NCBI RefSeq assembly: GCF_000759025.1
Contig: NZ_JPOS01000003.1
Coordinates: 62,001 to 126,000, forward strand
DNA from: Phaeodactylibacter xiamenensis
GTDB lineage: Bacteria; Bacteroidota; Bacteroidia; Chitinophagales; Saprospiraceae
Length of the DNA stretch: 64,000 nt
Direction: 5' to 3'
Each line of letters starts with the position of its first letter. The stretch's first letter is position 1. Below the pieces are notes generated by a model. That model was not told the DNA's origin. It did not search any database and was given only the letters and a program-made list of their open reading frames with translations. This document shows positions 26,469 through 36,506 of the stretch, piece after piece. Position numbers and translations under genes: made by a program.

Positions 26469-29153
26469 TTAACGCAGCAGCAACACCTCCCCCTGCACTT
26501 GCTCCACCCTGCCATTTGGCAGCCTTACCTGTAGCATCCAGACGTAAACACCAGCCGGGGCGCTTTCGCCCCTGACCTGCCCGTCCCAAAAGAGGCGCCC
26601 GTCTTCCAGAGGCAGATTGCTACGCTCAAAAACCAGCCCGCCCCAGCGGTCAAATACCCGGAACTGTGCCGCCTCAATGCCCGGGCGCGCAGGCAGCGGG
26701 CCAAAGGTATCGTTACTGCCGTCCCCATTAGGAGAAAAAGCATTGGGCAGGTAGTAAGCGGAAGCGGGCAGGACGGTGACTTGCACCTCATCCATCGCCG
26801 TGCAGCCCAGGCTATCTGTGGCTAACAGCAGGTACACTTGGGTAGCCATCAGCTCTACATCGGTGGACAAACAAGTTGGGCAGCTTAATCCCTCTTCGGG
26901 GAGCCATTGCACCATTGCTGCGCTGCTGCTGCCCGACAACGTGACCGGCTGCCCCGGCAACGCTTCCTGATCTGCTCCTGCGCTCACCATCACAGGCGGC
27001 GCTACAGCAAGTTCAAGACAGGTAAGAGAATCACAGCCAGCCACCGTATTGTAAGTCATACAAACGCTTGTATCCTGCTCCCACACCTGCCCTTCCCAGC
27101 TAAATGTATCCCCCGCACAAATATCAGCCTGCAAACTGCTCCAGACTGTATCTGAGAAGTACAAATGCAGCTCATACAGCGAATCACATCCCGCAACACT
27201 GCTGTAAACCCCTTGCAGCAAGGTATCCGAAAGGACCGGCTCCCCTTCCCAAAAGAAAGGCTCCCCGGCGCAGCGGCGCAGGGTGTCGGTGACTGCTATC
27301 GGTGACTCAGGCTGTTCAATGATAGCTGCCGAAGAGAACGCACAGCCTGCTGAATCTGTGGCCGTAACGCTGTAAGTGCCCGCAGGCAGACCGGTAACTG
27401 TTGCTCCAAAGCCAACAGGCTGCCAGTTGTACGCATACGGTGGCAAGCCGCCGGAGGGTACTGCTTCCAACACACCGGTACTGTCCCCAAAGCAGACAAC
27501 ATCCGTAGTTTCAAGCAGCAAGCCCGAGAAATCCGAATAAGCGATTGTTATCGTATCCGAACTGGTGCAGCCTTCGCTGTTGCTGGCTTGCAGGGCATAA
27601 TCTCCTGCCTGTGCAACCGTGAAGGACGAACCCGTGCTGCCATCCTGCCACTGGCCCACCTGAAGGCCCGCCGGGGCTTCCAGCAGTATGGTCTCGCCCT
27701 GGCATAAGGCCGTGTCTGCACCCAGGCTGAACACCGGCGGGGGAAGCAGGCTGACTGTAGCCACAGCGGTATCACCGGGGCAACCAGGCGCACCAGACTG
27801 AATGTAAAAATAAGCGCCCGGCGCATCTGCTTCCGGGTCGAAACTGCCACTGCCCGGTTGCCATTGCCCACCGGGAGCCGGGCTGCCGCCGAGCTGAGCA
27901 AATAAGTCTACCGGGGCACTGCCCGGACAGAGGGCCACCGCTGCATCTTCTCCCGCTGAAGGCGGATATGGGAAAATGGGGAGGTATGCAAAGGCAGTAT
28001 CGCTCACATTGCCTGCCGCATAAGCAACCACTCTGATTTCCCGGGTGCCCTCCGGTGGAAGGCCGGGGCCTCCGTAGGTGTACTGGGCTGCACCCAGCAC
28101 GGCCTCCCAGGCAGGCAATGAAGGCTGGCCCTGTTGCGGTAGGAAGCGCAGCTGGGCGCTGCCACTGCCAAGCACTACAATGCTATCAGTGCCGGTACTG
28201 GCCAGTTGCTCACCCATACCGCCCGGGCCTGACAGCGTAACCCGGATAGAATCTATAAACCCAATCTCGGAGAGCAGCTCCAGGCTTGGCGGCAGGATGG
28301 GCTGTGGGGCACCCGTACAAGCCGTGTCGGCCTGATAGGCGCTGCCGGGGAATGCACCACCTATTGGGTTAACTTCCAGCGCGCAGGGCGGGGGGAGGGA
28401 TTCTTCGAGGGCAAAAAGACTGATAATTCGAAAATCCACACTACAAACGAATTCAAGGGTTTGTGCTTCAAAGTTAACTTCTAGAATTTCGTCTGTTTGC
28501 TCTAATACCGCATCAGTCACAAAAGTACGGCTATTCTGGCAGTCCACGGACACCGTACCCAAACCATTGGAAAAAGGTTCAAAAGAAGGATGCGGAAAAA
28601 GCAATTGGCTATTGGACAAATCATTGGTATCTAACTGATAAAATCCATCTTTCCAAGTACTAGCCACCAGATGTCCGTTAATCACAGTTAATCCGGAAGC
28701 CGCAGCAATAGGGTCTACCTCTCCGAAACTGGGGTTCAGTATTTCTTGCTCCCCGGTAATTAGGTTATATTTCCCCAAAGCAACCCCTGGTGAATAAAAC
28801 ACAGCAAACAAGGTCTCTCCAATGACTTCTAAGCCAAAAACTACAGCACCAAACTCTCCTGGTATTACTCCAAAATCTGTAACATAGGATAATGTTCCGG
28901 TCTCCAAATCCACCTGATATATCGTATCTGCTATTGCAGTGTAAAGGTTCGTATCCCGGTCAAAGGTGCAATTGCCAATCGGGCGTTCCGGCTCTATGAC
29001 ATGTGCAGTATCACAGGTTGACAAATCAATAATTCCAATATAACTGTTCAGTGAATCATCGTCTGAGCCTGCTGAAAAATACAACTCTTGAGCCGAAACG
29101 GAAAGTGAAACTAGGGCAAAGCCAAGCAGCAATAGAAGTTTAGAATGCGCCAT
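26469..29153 (-). CDS. Large secreted surface protein with gliding-type (T9SS type B) C-terminal domain
   Basis: An 894-residue exported protein. It has a signal peptide (to about residue 21), a beta-propeller-like region of short repeats to about residue 255, then Ig-like or SprB-like modules (for example DVVCFGDSTGVLEAVPSGG with YSVTATDSAGC) and two repeats around the phrase AGCDSLYEL/AGCDSLTCL. The C-terminal PNAFSPNGDGSNDTF and RWGGLVFE segments are the type B sorting signal recognised by the type IX secretion system. It is probably displayed on or released from the cell surface. The 3' two thirds are strikingly GC-rich compared with the 5' third. Confidence 0.88.
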   Translation of the reverse strand: MAHSKLLLLLGFALVSLSVSAQELYFSAGSDDDSLNSYIGIIDLSTCDTAHVIEPERPIGNCTFDRDTNLYTAIADTIYQVDLETGTLSYVTDFGVIPGEFGAVVFGLEVIGETLFAVFYSPGVALGKYNLITGEQEILNPSFGEVDPIAAASGLTVINGHLVASTWKDGFYQLDTNDLSNSQLLFPHPSFEPFSNGLGTVSVDCQNSRTFVTDAVLEQTDEILEVNFEAQTLEFVCSVDFRIISLFALEESLPPPCALEVNPIGGAFPGSAYQADTACTGAPQPILPPSLELLSEIGFIDSIRVTLSGPGGMGEQLASTGTDSIVVLGSGSAQLRFLPQQGQPSLPAWEAVLGAAQYTYGGPGLPPEGTREIRVVAYAAGNVSDTAFAYLPIFPYPPSAGEDAAVALCPGSAPVDLFAQLGGSPAPGGQWQPGSGSFDPEADAPGAYFYIQSGAPGCPGDTAVATVSLLPPPVFSLGADTALCQGETILLEAPAGLQVGQWQDGSTGSSFTVAQAGDYALQASNSEGCTSSDTITIAYSDFSGLLLETTDVVCFGDSTGVLEAVPSGGLPPYAYNWQPVGFGATVTGLPAGTYSVTATDSAGCAFSSAAIIEQPESPIAVTDTLRRCAGEPFFWEGEPVLSDTLLQGVYSSVAGCDSLYELHLYFSDTVWSSLQADICAGDTFSWEGQVWEQDTSVCMTYNTVAGCDSLTCLELAVAPPVMVSAGADQEALPGQPVTLSGSSSAAMVQWLPEEGLSCPTCLSTDVELMATQVYLLLATDSLGCTAMDEVQVTVLPASAYYLPNAFSPNGDGSNDTFGPLPARPGIEAAQFRVFDRWGGLVFERSNLPLEDGRLFWDGQVRGESAPAGVYVWMLQVRLPNGRVEQVQGEVLLLR

Positions 29154-29235
29154 GGGATTAGGATTTGGGAATAGGAAGAAAGCTCAGCTCTCCATAAAGA
29201 GAAAGCTGAGCCATGTTTTGATTTTAGAAACAGAA

Positions 29236-30963
29236 CTACTTACGGATGAGCTTACCGGAAGTCGTAGCAGAAGGGGTCTCCACCCGGTAGAAATAGACGC
29301 CGGGCTGCCAATTGCGGGCTATGATCTGATGCTCTACTAAAGGCTGAAGCTGCTGCTGATGGATCAACTGCCCCGCAGCGTTAAATACGCGGAGTTGACC
29401 TACTTCCACTGTCCCACTAATTGTAAATTGCGCTCCAAATGGATTAGGGAAAACCACAATTTTTGAGTGCTGTTGCGGGGATATTGACCAACTGCGCTTA
29501 TTCCCGTCCGGGTAAATATTCGCACCGCTCAATAGCGAAAATACTTCAGCTATGGTTGAGAAAGAGCGCTTTACTTTCGCCCTTACGGTCAATTGGTCGC
29601 CTTTTCCAAGTTCCAGGAATTGCTGTTCTAATGGAAGCCAGATGCCATGAAAGCGACCGGTTTGAGCATTCACGGCATATCCCTCTTCCTGTAACCTGAA
29701 ACCTCCTTCCCCACGGATTTCCAGTATTTCAAGGTGCTCGGGAGAAAGTATAAACTCAAGCCCAATTAACCATAGCTGTTTATACGCTTCCTCCGGTGAT
29801 AATCGAAGCTCGATTATTCCGCCTTCCGATAGATCCCCTCTTATTTTTGATTTCAAGCCGGCTAGCGGAACGCTGTTTGCGGAACTGTTGGTAGTGATGC
29901 ATTGATTGCAGGATACCTTTACATCTCCTGTTTTAACCGCAATAAAATTGATGTTTGACACGCCTGACAACGGGACATCAGCCACAGTTGCCGTCTCTGT
30001 AATTAAACTTAAGGCGTTTTCATTTAAGCTGCCGCCATTTAAGACGCCAGCATTAACTATCCGCCAAGATTGAAAGCCTTCCGGGTAAACATCAAACAGA
30101 ATTGCCCTCCTCATCCCAATTTGGTCAAGGAGGCTTATAGAGTTGCTTAAGTTGAAATCAGCCGAAACAACCGACCATGGGCTGGTAAAAGGAGCGACAC
30201 CCAAATTATAGCCTGATACCAGTGCAATATCCAGATCATCTAAGCCACAATCAGGCTCAGACAGGTTAAACCCAGGGCTCACCAGATAATCTCCTCCGCC
30301 AGGAACAATACCAGAAAAATCTCCAGCAGCATCCGTTTGAGTATAAACAGGCGTAAAATCTGGCATATTGGTGCTTGAAATAACGACCGTAGCATTTGCT
30401 ATACTATGATTAATGGCCCCCATGCAGTTCTGGAGCGACGTTATAGTCCCGGAAAGCACAGCCCCCTCGTTAAAGATACAAGAAGCACTAGAACTTGATA
30501 TGGTATAGGGGTTATCTATTCCTATTGAATCTTCAGTTGCCAACGTTATCATCACTAAAGAATCGATTTCTGCTGTAACAGTATCCCCCAATTGCCCAAA
30601 AAACTCAAAGGCAAAAAGTGTCAGGCTTGTATCGGGCATGGACGGCAATTGAAAGTTAGTAGCAGCAGAAGTGCTCAGCCTGCTTATTGTAATTGAATTT
30701 ATTGATGTAACCTCCAAATCATAGTCATCTGCCTCAAGCGCACTGCCTAACGTGGCATTGAGATTGCTCCCATTAGGGGAAATAGAAACTGTAATTTTTA
30801 AATGTTCCAAAGCGCCCGTTGGGGGGTTGGACATGCTCACCTCGTAAGTATTGCAATCGCTTCCCGTTGGAATCAAAGCAAGGTCAGGAATTGTATCTGC
30901 CTGAACGGATACAATAATACCAGTGAAGAAAAAAGCAGAAAAGAGAAAAGCGTATTTTTTCAT
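29236..30963 (-). CDS. Secreted protein with T9SS type A sorting domain
   Basis: A 575-residue exported protein with a signal peptide (MKKYAFLFSAFFFTGIIVSVQA). Residues about 25-160 look like a cohesin- or Ig-like beta domain (LEHLKITVSISPNGSNLNA). About 165-260 resembles a carboxypeptidase-regulatory-like fold, and a dockerin-like segment follows (SNSISLLDQIGMRRAIL). The last 80 residues (VVFPNPFGAQFTISG, then GVYFYRV and a basic end) are the type A sorting signal. The gene precedes the type B surface protein by 82 nt on the same strand and has similarly AT-rich DNA, so they may be one unit. Function unknown. Confidence 0.82.
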   Translation of the reverse strand: MKKYAFLFSAFFFTGIIVSVQADTIPDLALIPTGSDCNTYEVSMSNPPTGALEHLKITVSISPNGSNLNATLGSALEADDYDLEVTSINSITISRLSTSAATNFQLPSMPDTSLTLFAFEFFGQLGDTVTAEIDSLVMITLATEDSIGIDNPYTISSSSASCIFNEGAVLSGTITSLQNCMGAINHSIANATVVISSTNMPDFTPVYTQTDAAGDFSGIVPGGGDYLVSPGFNLSEPDCGLDDLDIALVSGYNLGVAPFTSPWSVVSADFNLSNSISLLDQIGMRRAILFDVYPEGFQSWRIVNAGVLNGGSLNENALSLITETATVADVPLSGVSNINFIAVKTGDVKVSCNQCITTNSSANSVPLAGLKSKIRGDLSEGGIIELRLSPEEAYKQLWLIGLEFILSPEHLEILEIRGEGGFRLQEEGYAVNAQTGRFHGIWLPLEQQFLELGKGDQLTVRAKVKRSFSTIAEVFSLLSGANIYPDGNKRSWSISPQQHSKIVVFPNPFGAQFTISGTVEVGQLRVFNAAGQLIHQQQLQPLVEHQIIARNWQPGVYFYRVETPSATTSGKLIRK

Positions 30964-31344
30964 GTTTTAGTTTTCTTTCATACCACAGGAAGGCTTCCGA
31001 AGTATGGGGATTCAAGTAAATAGGTTGAAATAGAACGCTGGTTTACGACACTATAAAGTTAGCAAATGTCCGAACATTGCCGAAGCAGAAACCCCCTTTT
31101 TAACAGTAACTTTTGTCAACTTTTGCCCTGGCAACCGCTCGATTGATTCCAAATGCTTCTCTCCTCCCGCCATACCAACTAGAAAACTGACAATTCTGCT
31201 CCTAACACCCGCCAAAAGACCTGCCACCCCCCTGCCATTTCTGCAATATTGTCAGGAAAACCGTTTTGGCACGTCCTGTGATAGGACATAGATGAGCCTG
31301 TGGGCTCGCTATATCATTGTTTAACAAAACGGATTCTAAAGATT
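30964..31344. other. 381-nt spacer between the T9SS genes and groES
   Basis: No coding frame is supported. The right end holds two adjacent small hairpins (31273-31307) in the groES leader. No CIRCE element is present. Confidence 0.5.
31273..31307 (+). promoter_or_regulatory. Two adjacent hairpins in the groES leader
   Basis: GTCCT-gtgat-AGGAC (31273-31287) is followed by GAGCC-TGTG-GGCTC (31294-31307), ending 37 nt before the groES ATG. Just upstream, TTGGCACG (31266-31273) resembles a sigma-54 -24 box but lacks the -12 GC. These could form a leader structure that tunes groESL expression. Confidence 0.35.
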
Positions 31345-31620
31345 ATGAAGCCCATCAATGACAGAGTTGTGGTCAAGCCCGCCCAGGCAGAAGAAAAGAC
31401 ACAGGGCGGCATCATTATTCCTGATACAGCCAAGGAAAAGCCACAGCGTGGCGAAGTAGTTGCAGTAGGCCCCGGCAAAGACGGCAATGCCATGACCGTT
31501 AAGGCTGGCGATATCGTACTCTACGGTAAATATGCAGGCCAGGAGCTGCAGTATCAGGGCCAGGATTACCTGATCATGCGCGAAGACGACATCCTTGTCA
31601 TCCTGGAAGGCAACGAATAA
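31345..31620 (+). CDS. groS: Co-chaperonin GroES
   Basis: A 91-residue protein forming the heptameric lid of the GroEL chamber. It has the canonical start [19 protein letters not shown], the mobile-loop region with [16 protein letters not shown], and the [11 protein letters not shown] and REDDILVIL segments. The ATG at 31345 is the family start; the longer open frame upstream runs into leader hairpins. groL follows after 62 nt. Confidence 0.97.
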   Translation: MKPINDRVVVKPAQAEEKTQGGIIIPDTAKEKPQRGEVVAVGPGKDGNAMTVKAGDIVLYGKYAGQELQYQGQDYLIMREDDILVILEGNE

Positions 31621-31649
31621 GCCTTTCCGCTCTTACATCCCAATCCTAA

Positions 31650-33323
<1,674 letters not shown>

Positions 33324-33383
33324 TCATGAATCCGTAAAAGTAACGCTCGCAGCTCCTGATTTTTGCTGCAGCGGATACAACAT

Positions 33384-33423
33384 AAGCCTTCTTGCCTCCC
33401 TTATAGGTAAGAAGGCTTTTTTA
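33384..33423 (+). terminator. Intrinsic terminator after groL
   Basis: AAGCCTTCTT (33384-33393) and AAGAAGGCTT (33409-33418), with CCT/AGG extending the stem, then TTTTTT. Confidence 0.92.
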
Positions 33424-33449
33424 TTCATAATCCTAAAGCAAAGATTCCT

Positions 33450-34430
33450 ATGCAACGCTACCTGTTTCCCATTTTAGCACTGGCACTGTCGCTGAGCAGC
33501 TGTGTAAGCTACCAAAAGTACGAAGACGCCCTTGCCGACCGCGATAAGCTGCAGGCCAATTACAATGACCTCGAAACCCAGTTGGAAACGGCTCAGGGGC
33601 AAAACAAAATACTCCGGGAACAAAAGGAGGATTTAGAAAAAGACCTGGCAAACACCCGGGAGGACCTCCGCACCCTTCAAAACCGTTACGAACAACTCGA
33701 CAAGGCCAATCAGGATCTGCTCAAGCGCTACGACCGCATGCTGGAGCAAAACGAAAAGATGCTGGAATCCTCTTCTGATGAACGGCAAAAACTCATGGCG
33801 CAGCTCACCCTCAAAGAGCAGGAGCTCGACCGCCGGGAGCGGCAGCTGCAACAACTCGAATCTGAAATCGAGCAACGGGAAACCGAAACCGAAGCCCTCC
33901 GCAAAAGCCTGGTGGAACGCGAAGCCCGGGTGAACGAACTGGAATCCGCCATCGCCGAGAAAGAGCAAAAACTTAACGCCCTGCGGGAACGCATCAATCA
34001 GGCCCTGCTTGGCTTTTCAGATGCCGACCTAACCGTACGGGAGCAAAACGGCAAAGTTTACGTCTCCTTAAGCCAGAACCTGCTCTTCCCGTCCGGCAGC
34101 AAAACCATCAACAGCGCGGGCAAAGATGCCATTCAGAAAGTAGCGGAAGTACTCAAAAATAACCCGGATATTGCCATCACGGTAGAAGGCCATACCGATA
34201 CCGATGGGGATGCCGCCTTCAATTGGGACCTGAGCGTGGGCCGGGCCACTTCTGTCGTCAAGGTACTTACTGCCAATGGGGTGGATCCGGAGCGTATTAC
34301 CGCTGCCGGGCGTGGAGAGTTTTACCCCGTTGCCTCCAATGATACGGCCAAAGGCAAAGCCCAAAACCGGCGCACGGAAATTATTCTGACGCCGAAGCTG
34401 GAGGCTTTATATGAGTGGATTGGGGAGTAG
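33450..34430 (+). CDS. OmpA-family lipoprotein with long coiled coil
   Basis: A 326-residue lipoprotein (MQRYLFPILALALSLSSC, Cys18). Residues about 25-190 form an uninterrupted charged coiled coil. The C-terminal OmpA domain (about 205-326) binds peptidoglycan, with VEGHTDTDGD and the NRRTEIIL signature. It likely spans from the outer membrane to the cell wall, as a structural or scaffold protein. It stands alone after groESL. Confidence 0.92.
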   Translation: MQRYLFPILALALSLSSCVSYQKYEDALADRDKLQANYNDLETQLETAQGQNKILREQKEDLEKDLANTREDLRTLQNRYEQLDKANQDLLKRYDRMLEQNEKMLESSSDERQKLMAQLTLKEQELDRRERQLQQLESEIEQRETETEALRKSLVEREARVNELESAIAEKEQKLNALRERINQALLGFSDADLTVREQNGKVYVSLSQNLLFPSGSKTINSAGKDAIQKVAEVLKNNPDIAITVEGHTDTDGDAAFNWDLSVGRATSVVKVLTANGVDPERITAAGRGEFYPVASNDTAKGKAQNRRTEIILTPKLEALYEWIGE

Positions 34431-34537
34431 GCTTTTGATTGCCGGATAACCTTAAAGGGGCTTGCCCGGCAATACTTTGTTGCAAATCCCAAATAGATTT
34501 TCTAATTTAAGAGTCAAAATTAAATAATCATTCCTCC

Positions 34538-35155
34538 ATGACGCTCACCAGGGATATCACCCTATCACTCCCCGAACAGGAAGGGCTGCAAATCAGTCTG
34601 ACGGACCCCATGTCCGTTACTGATTTCGAGCAGTTTTGTGCAGCAAATCCGGATATTCGTGCGGAGCGCTCTGCGGATGGGAAAGTCTGGATTATGGCTC
34701 CTGTAAACTTAGAATCGGGCTATTACGAAGGCGAAGTCTTTGGAGAACTGCGCAATTACTGTCTTCGCACCCGCAACGGGAAAGCGTTCAGCCCCTCGAC
34801 CGGATTCCAACTTCCTGATGGCTCCACCCGGGCAGCAGATGCCTCCTGGGTATCAAATGAACAGCTCAGCCAACTGACACAGGCGCAGCGGCAGACCTTC
34901 CCGCCAATAGTCCCCGCTTTTGTTATTGAAATCCGGTCTAAAACCGATGCCCGTTCTGCTTTGGAGCAAAAAATGCAGGAAACCTGGATCGCCAACGGCG
35001 TACAACTCGCTTGGCTAATCGACCCTCAGGCACAGCAGGTGGTCGTTTACAGCCCAGAAAGAACGCCCCTTATTATTGATGGATTTGATCAAACTATAGA
35101 TGCCTCACCTATTCTGCCGGACTTTGAGTTTGACTTGCGCCTGTTGAACTTTTAA
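34538..35155 (+). CDS. Uma2 family (DUF820) putative endonuclease
   Basis: A 205-residue protein with the PD-(D/E)xK-type nuclease core of Uma2: Glu in the VPAFVIEIRSKTD strand, followed by a helix with KMQETWIANGVQLAWLIDP and the VVVYSP strand. The family is abundant in cyanobacteria and Bacteroidota and often mobile; its biological role is not settled. The 3' end overlaps the convergent HMG-CoA lyase gene by 4 nt. Confidence 0.88.
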   Translation: MTLTRDITLSLPEQEGLQISLTDPMSVTDFEQFCAANPDIRAERSADGKVWIMAPVNLESGYYEGEVFGELRNYCLRTRNGKAFSPSTGFQLPDGSTRAADASWVSNEQLSQLTQAQRQTFPPIVPAFVIEIRSKTDARSALEQKMQETWIANGVQLAWLIDPQAQQVVVYSPERTPLIIDGFDQTIDASPILPDFEFDLRLLNF

Positions 35156-36003
35156 ATTGGAAAAACCTCCCCCGCCATTTCCACCGACTTCCCGAAACGG
35201 TCAATATCCACCCCTGTATCTGCGCCAATATCGCGGAAGTAGTACACCATGTTTTCGGTAGGCATATTCCCCGTCAGGTCATCCTTGGCCATGGGGCAGC
35301 CGCCGTAACCGCGAATGGCACCGTCAAAACGCCGGCAGCCGTGCTCATAGGCCGTGGCGACTTTCTCTTTCCAGGCCGTGGGGGTGGTGTGGAAATGCGC
35401 CCCGAATTCAATATCCGGGTAATGGGGCGTAATATTGCTGAACAGGTAGCTGATGCTCTCCGGGCTGGCCACGCCAATGGTATCCGAAAGCTGTAAAATG
35501 CGGATGCCCATATCCACAAGGCGGTCGGTCCACTGCTCGACAATCTCCACATTCCAGGGGTCGCCGTAGGGATTGCCGAAGCCCATGGAAATGTAGACCA
35601 CAAGCTCCTTACTGCTGGCGGTGCAGATATCCTGGATTTGTGCCACCCGCTCGATAGACTCTTCTATAGTGGCGTTGGTATTTCGAAGCTGAAAGGTTTC
35701 TGAGATGGAGAACGGATAGCCCAGGTAATCGATTTGTTCAAATTGGGCAGCATCATTCGCGCCCCGGCGGTTAGCCACGATAGCCAGTAGTTTGGTCTTC
35801 GTCTTTGAGCGGTCGAGCTGACCGAGCACCTCCGCCGTATCCCGCATTTGGGGAATGGCTTTGGGCGATACAAAACTGCCGAAGTCCAGGGTATCAAACC
35901 CCACTTGCAGCAGCTGATTGAGGTAAGCGGCTTTTGTTTCTGTTGGAATGAAAGGCTTGATGCCTTGCATGGCATCCCGCGGGCATTCTATAATTTTGAC
36001 CAT
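35152..36003 (-). CDS. Hydroxymethylglutaryl-CoA lyase
   Basis: A 283-residue TIM-barrel enzyme of the HMG-CoA lyase/DRE-TIM metallolyase family, which cleaves HMG-CoA to acetyl-CoA and acetoacetate in leucine or ketone-body breakdown. The start MVKIIECPRDAMQGI gives the catalytic Arg-Asp, VGFDTLDFGSFVSPKAIPQM the substrate site, and GAHFHTT with RGYGGCPMAKDDLTGN the metal ligands and active-site cysteine. No other leucine-degradation genes are next to it, though leuACDB lies 2.3 kb away. Confidence 0.93.
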   Translation of the reverse strand: MVKIIECPRDAMQGIKPFIPTETKAAYLNQLLQVGFDTLDFGSFVSPKAIPQMRDTAEVLGQLDRSKTKTKLLAIVANRRGANDAAQFEQIDYLGYPFSISETFQLRNTNATIEESIERVAQIQDICTASSKELVVYISMGFGNPYGDPWNVEIVEQWTDRLVDMGIRILQLSDTIGVASPESISYLFSNITPHYPDIEFGAHFHTTPTAWKEKVATAYEHGCRRFDGAIRGYGGCPMAKDDLTGNMPTENMVYYFRDIGADTGVDIDRFGKSVEMAGEVFPI

Positions 36004-36104
36004 GGACGGGTTTTGGTTAGGGTGCGGCGCTAAGAGATGCTATGTTTGCACCTCGAAAACTGTTCTGAGCCAAAAACGTTAACGCTAATATAAGCACTAA
36101 AAAC

Positions 36105-36329
36105 ATGAATAAGAACAAGGCGATTTACACATTGGTTGGCTTTATTATTGCCGGGCTTGGCTTTTCTTCCATCATCCTCAGCCTTGTGGGCGCCAAGCTC
36201 TCCTTTCTGGTTTGGATTGATGATTTTGGCGCACTGCCCGGCTTTGTCATCAAGCTCCTGATGATCATTAGCGGTATCGTGATGATTTACCTCGCACGTA
36301 CCGATTTCAGCGGAGAGGAGCCGGTTTAG
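36105..36329 (+). CDS. Small two-helix membrane protein, unknown
   Basis: A 74-residue protein with two hydrophobic helices (IYTLVGFIIAGLGFSSIILSLVG; FVIKLLMIISGIVMIYLA) and a short acidic tail. No family recognised. It is divergent from HMG-CoA lyase and is followed by the long hairpin element at 36340. Confidence 0.6.
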   Translation: MNKNKAIYTLVGFIIAGLGFSSIILSLVGAKLSFLVWIDDFGALPGFVIKLLMIISGIVMIYLARTDFSGEEPV

Positions 36330-36339
36330 CCCTTACCCC

Positions 36340-36506
36340 TAGTGCCTCAAGTCATAGATCTCTGATACTTAAGTTGAAGTTATTTTTCGACTAATCAAGG
36401 CGAAGGTTCGCGACTTTAGCCCGAGCTAAAGGAGCGGTTCTTCAACGAAGAGTAGGCGGAAAATAACGAAACTTGGGGTGTCAAGGATTTATGGCTTGAG
36501 GCACTA
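36340..36506 (+). repeat. Long imperfect hairpin element, copy A
   Basis: A 167-nt intergenic element. The ends TAGTGCCTCAAG (36340-36351) and CTTGAGGCACTA (36495-36506) are perfectly inverted, and pairing continues inward through ATC, TGA, AAGTT and GTTATTTT with their complements. Many differences are U-G or G-U wobbles if the plus strand is transcribed. The apex holds TCAAGGCGAAGGTTCG and TTTAGCCCGAGCTAAA. It lies between convergent genes, and its right end includes the stop codon of the 36504 gene. It may be a MITE, a double-ended terminator or a structured RNA. Confidence 0.7.

Noticed and set aside
31266-31280. A sigma-54 promoter before groES
   Set aside because: The TTGGCACG -24 word is present but the GC of the -12 element is missing at the required spacing.
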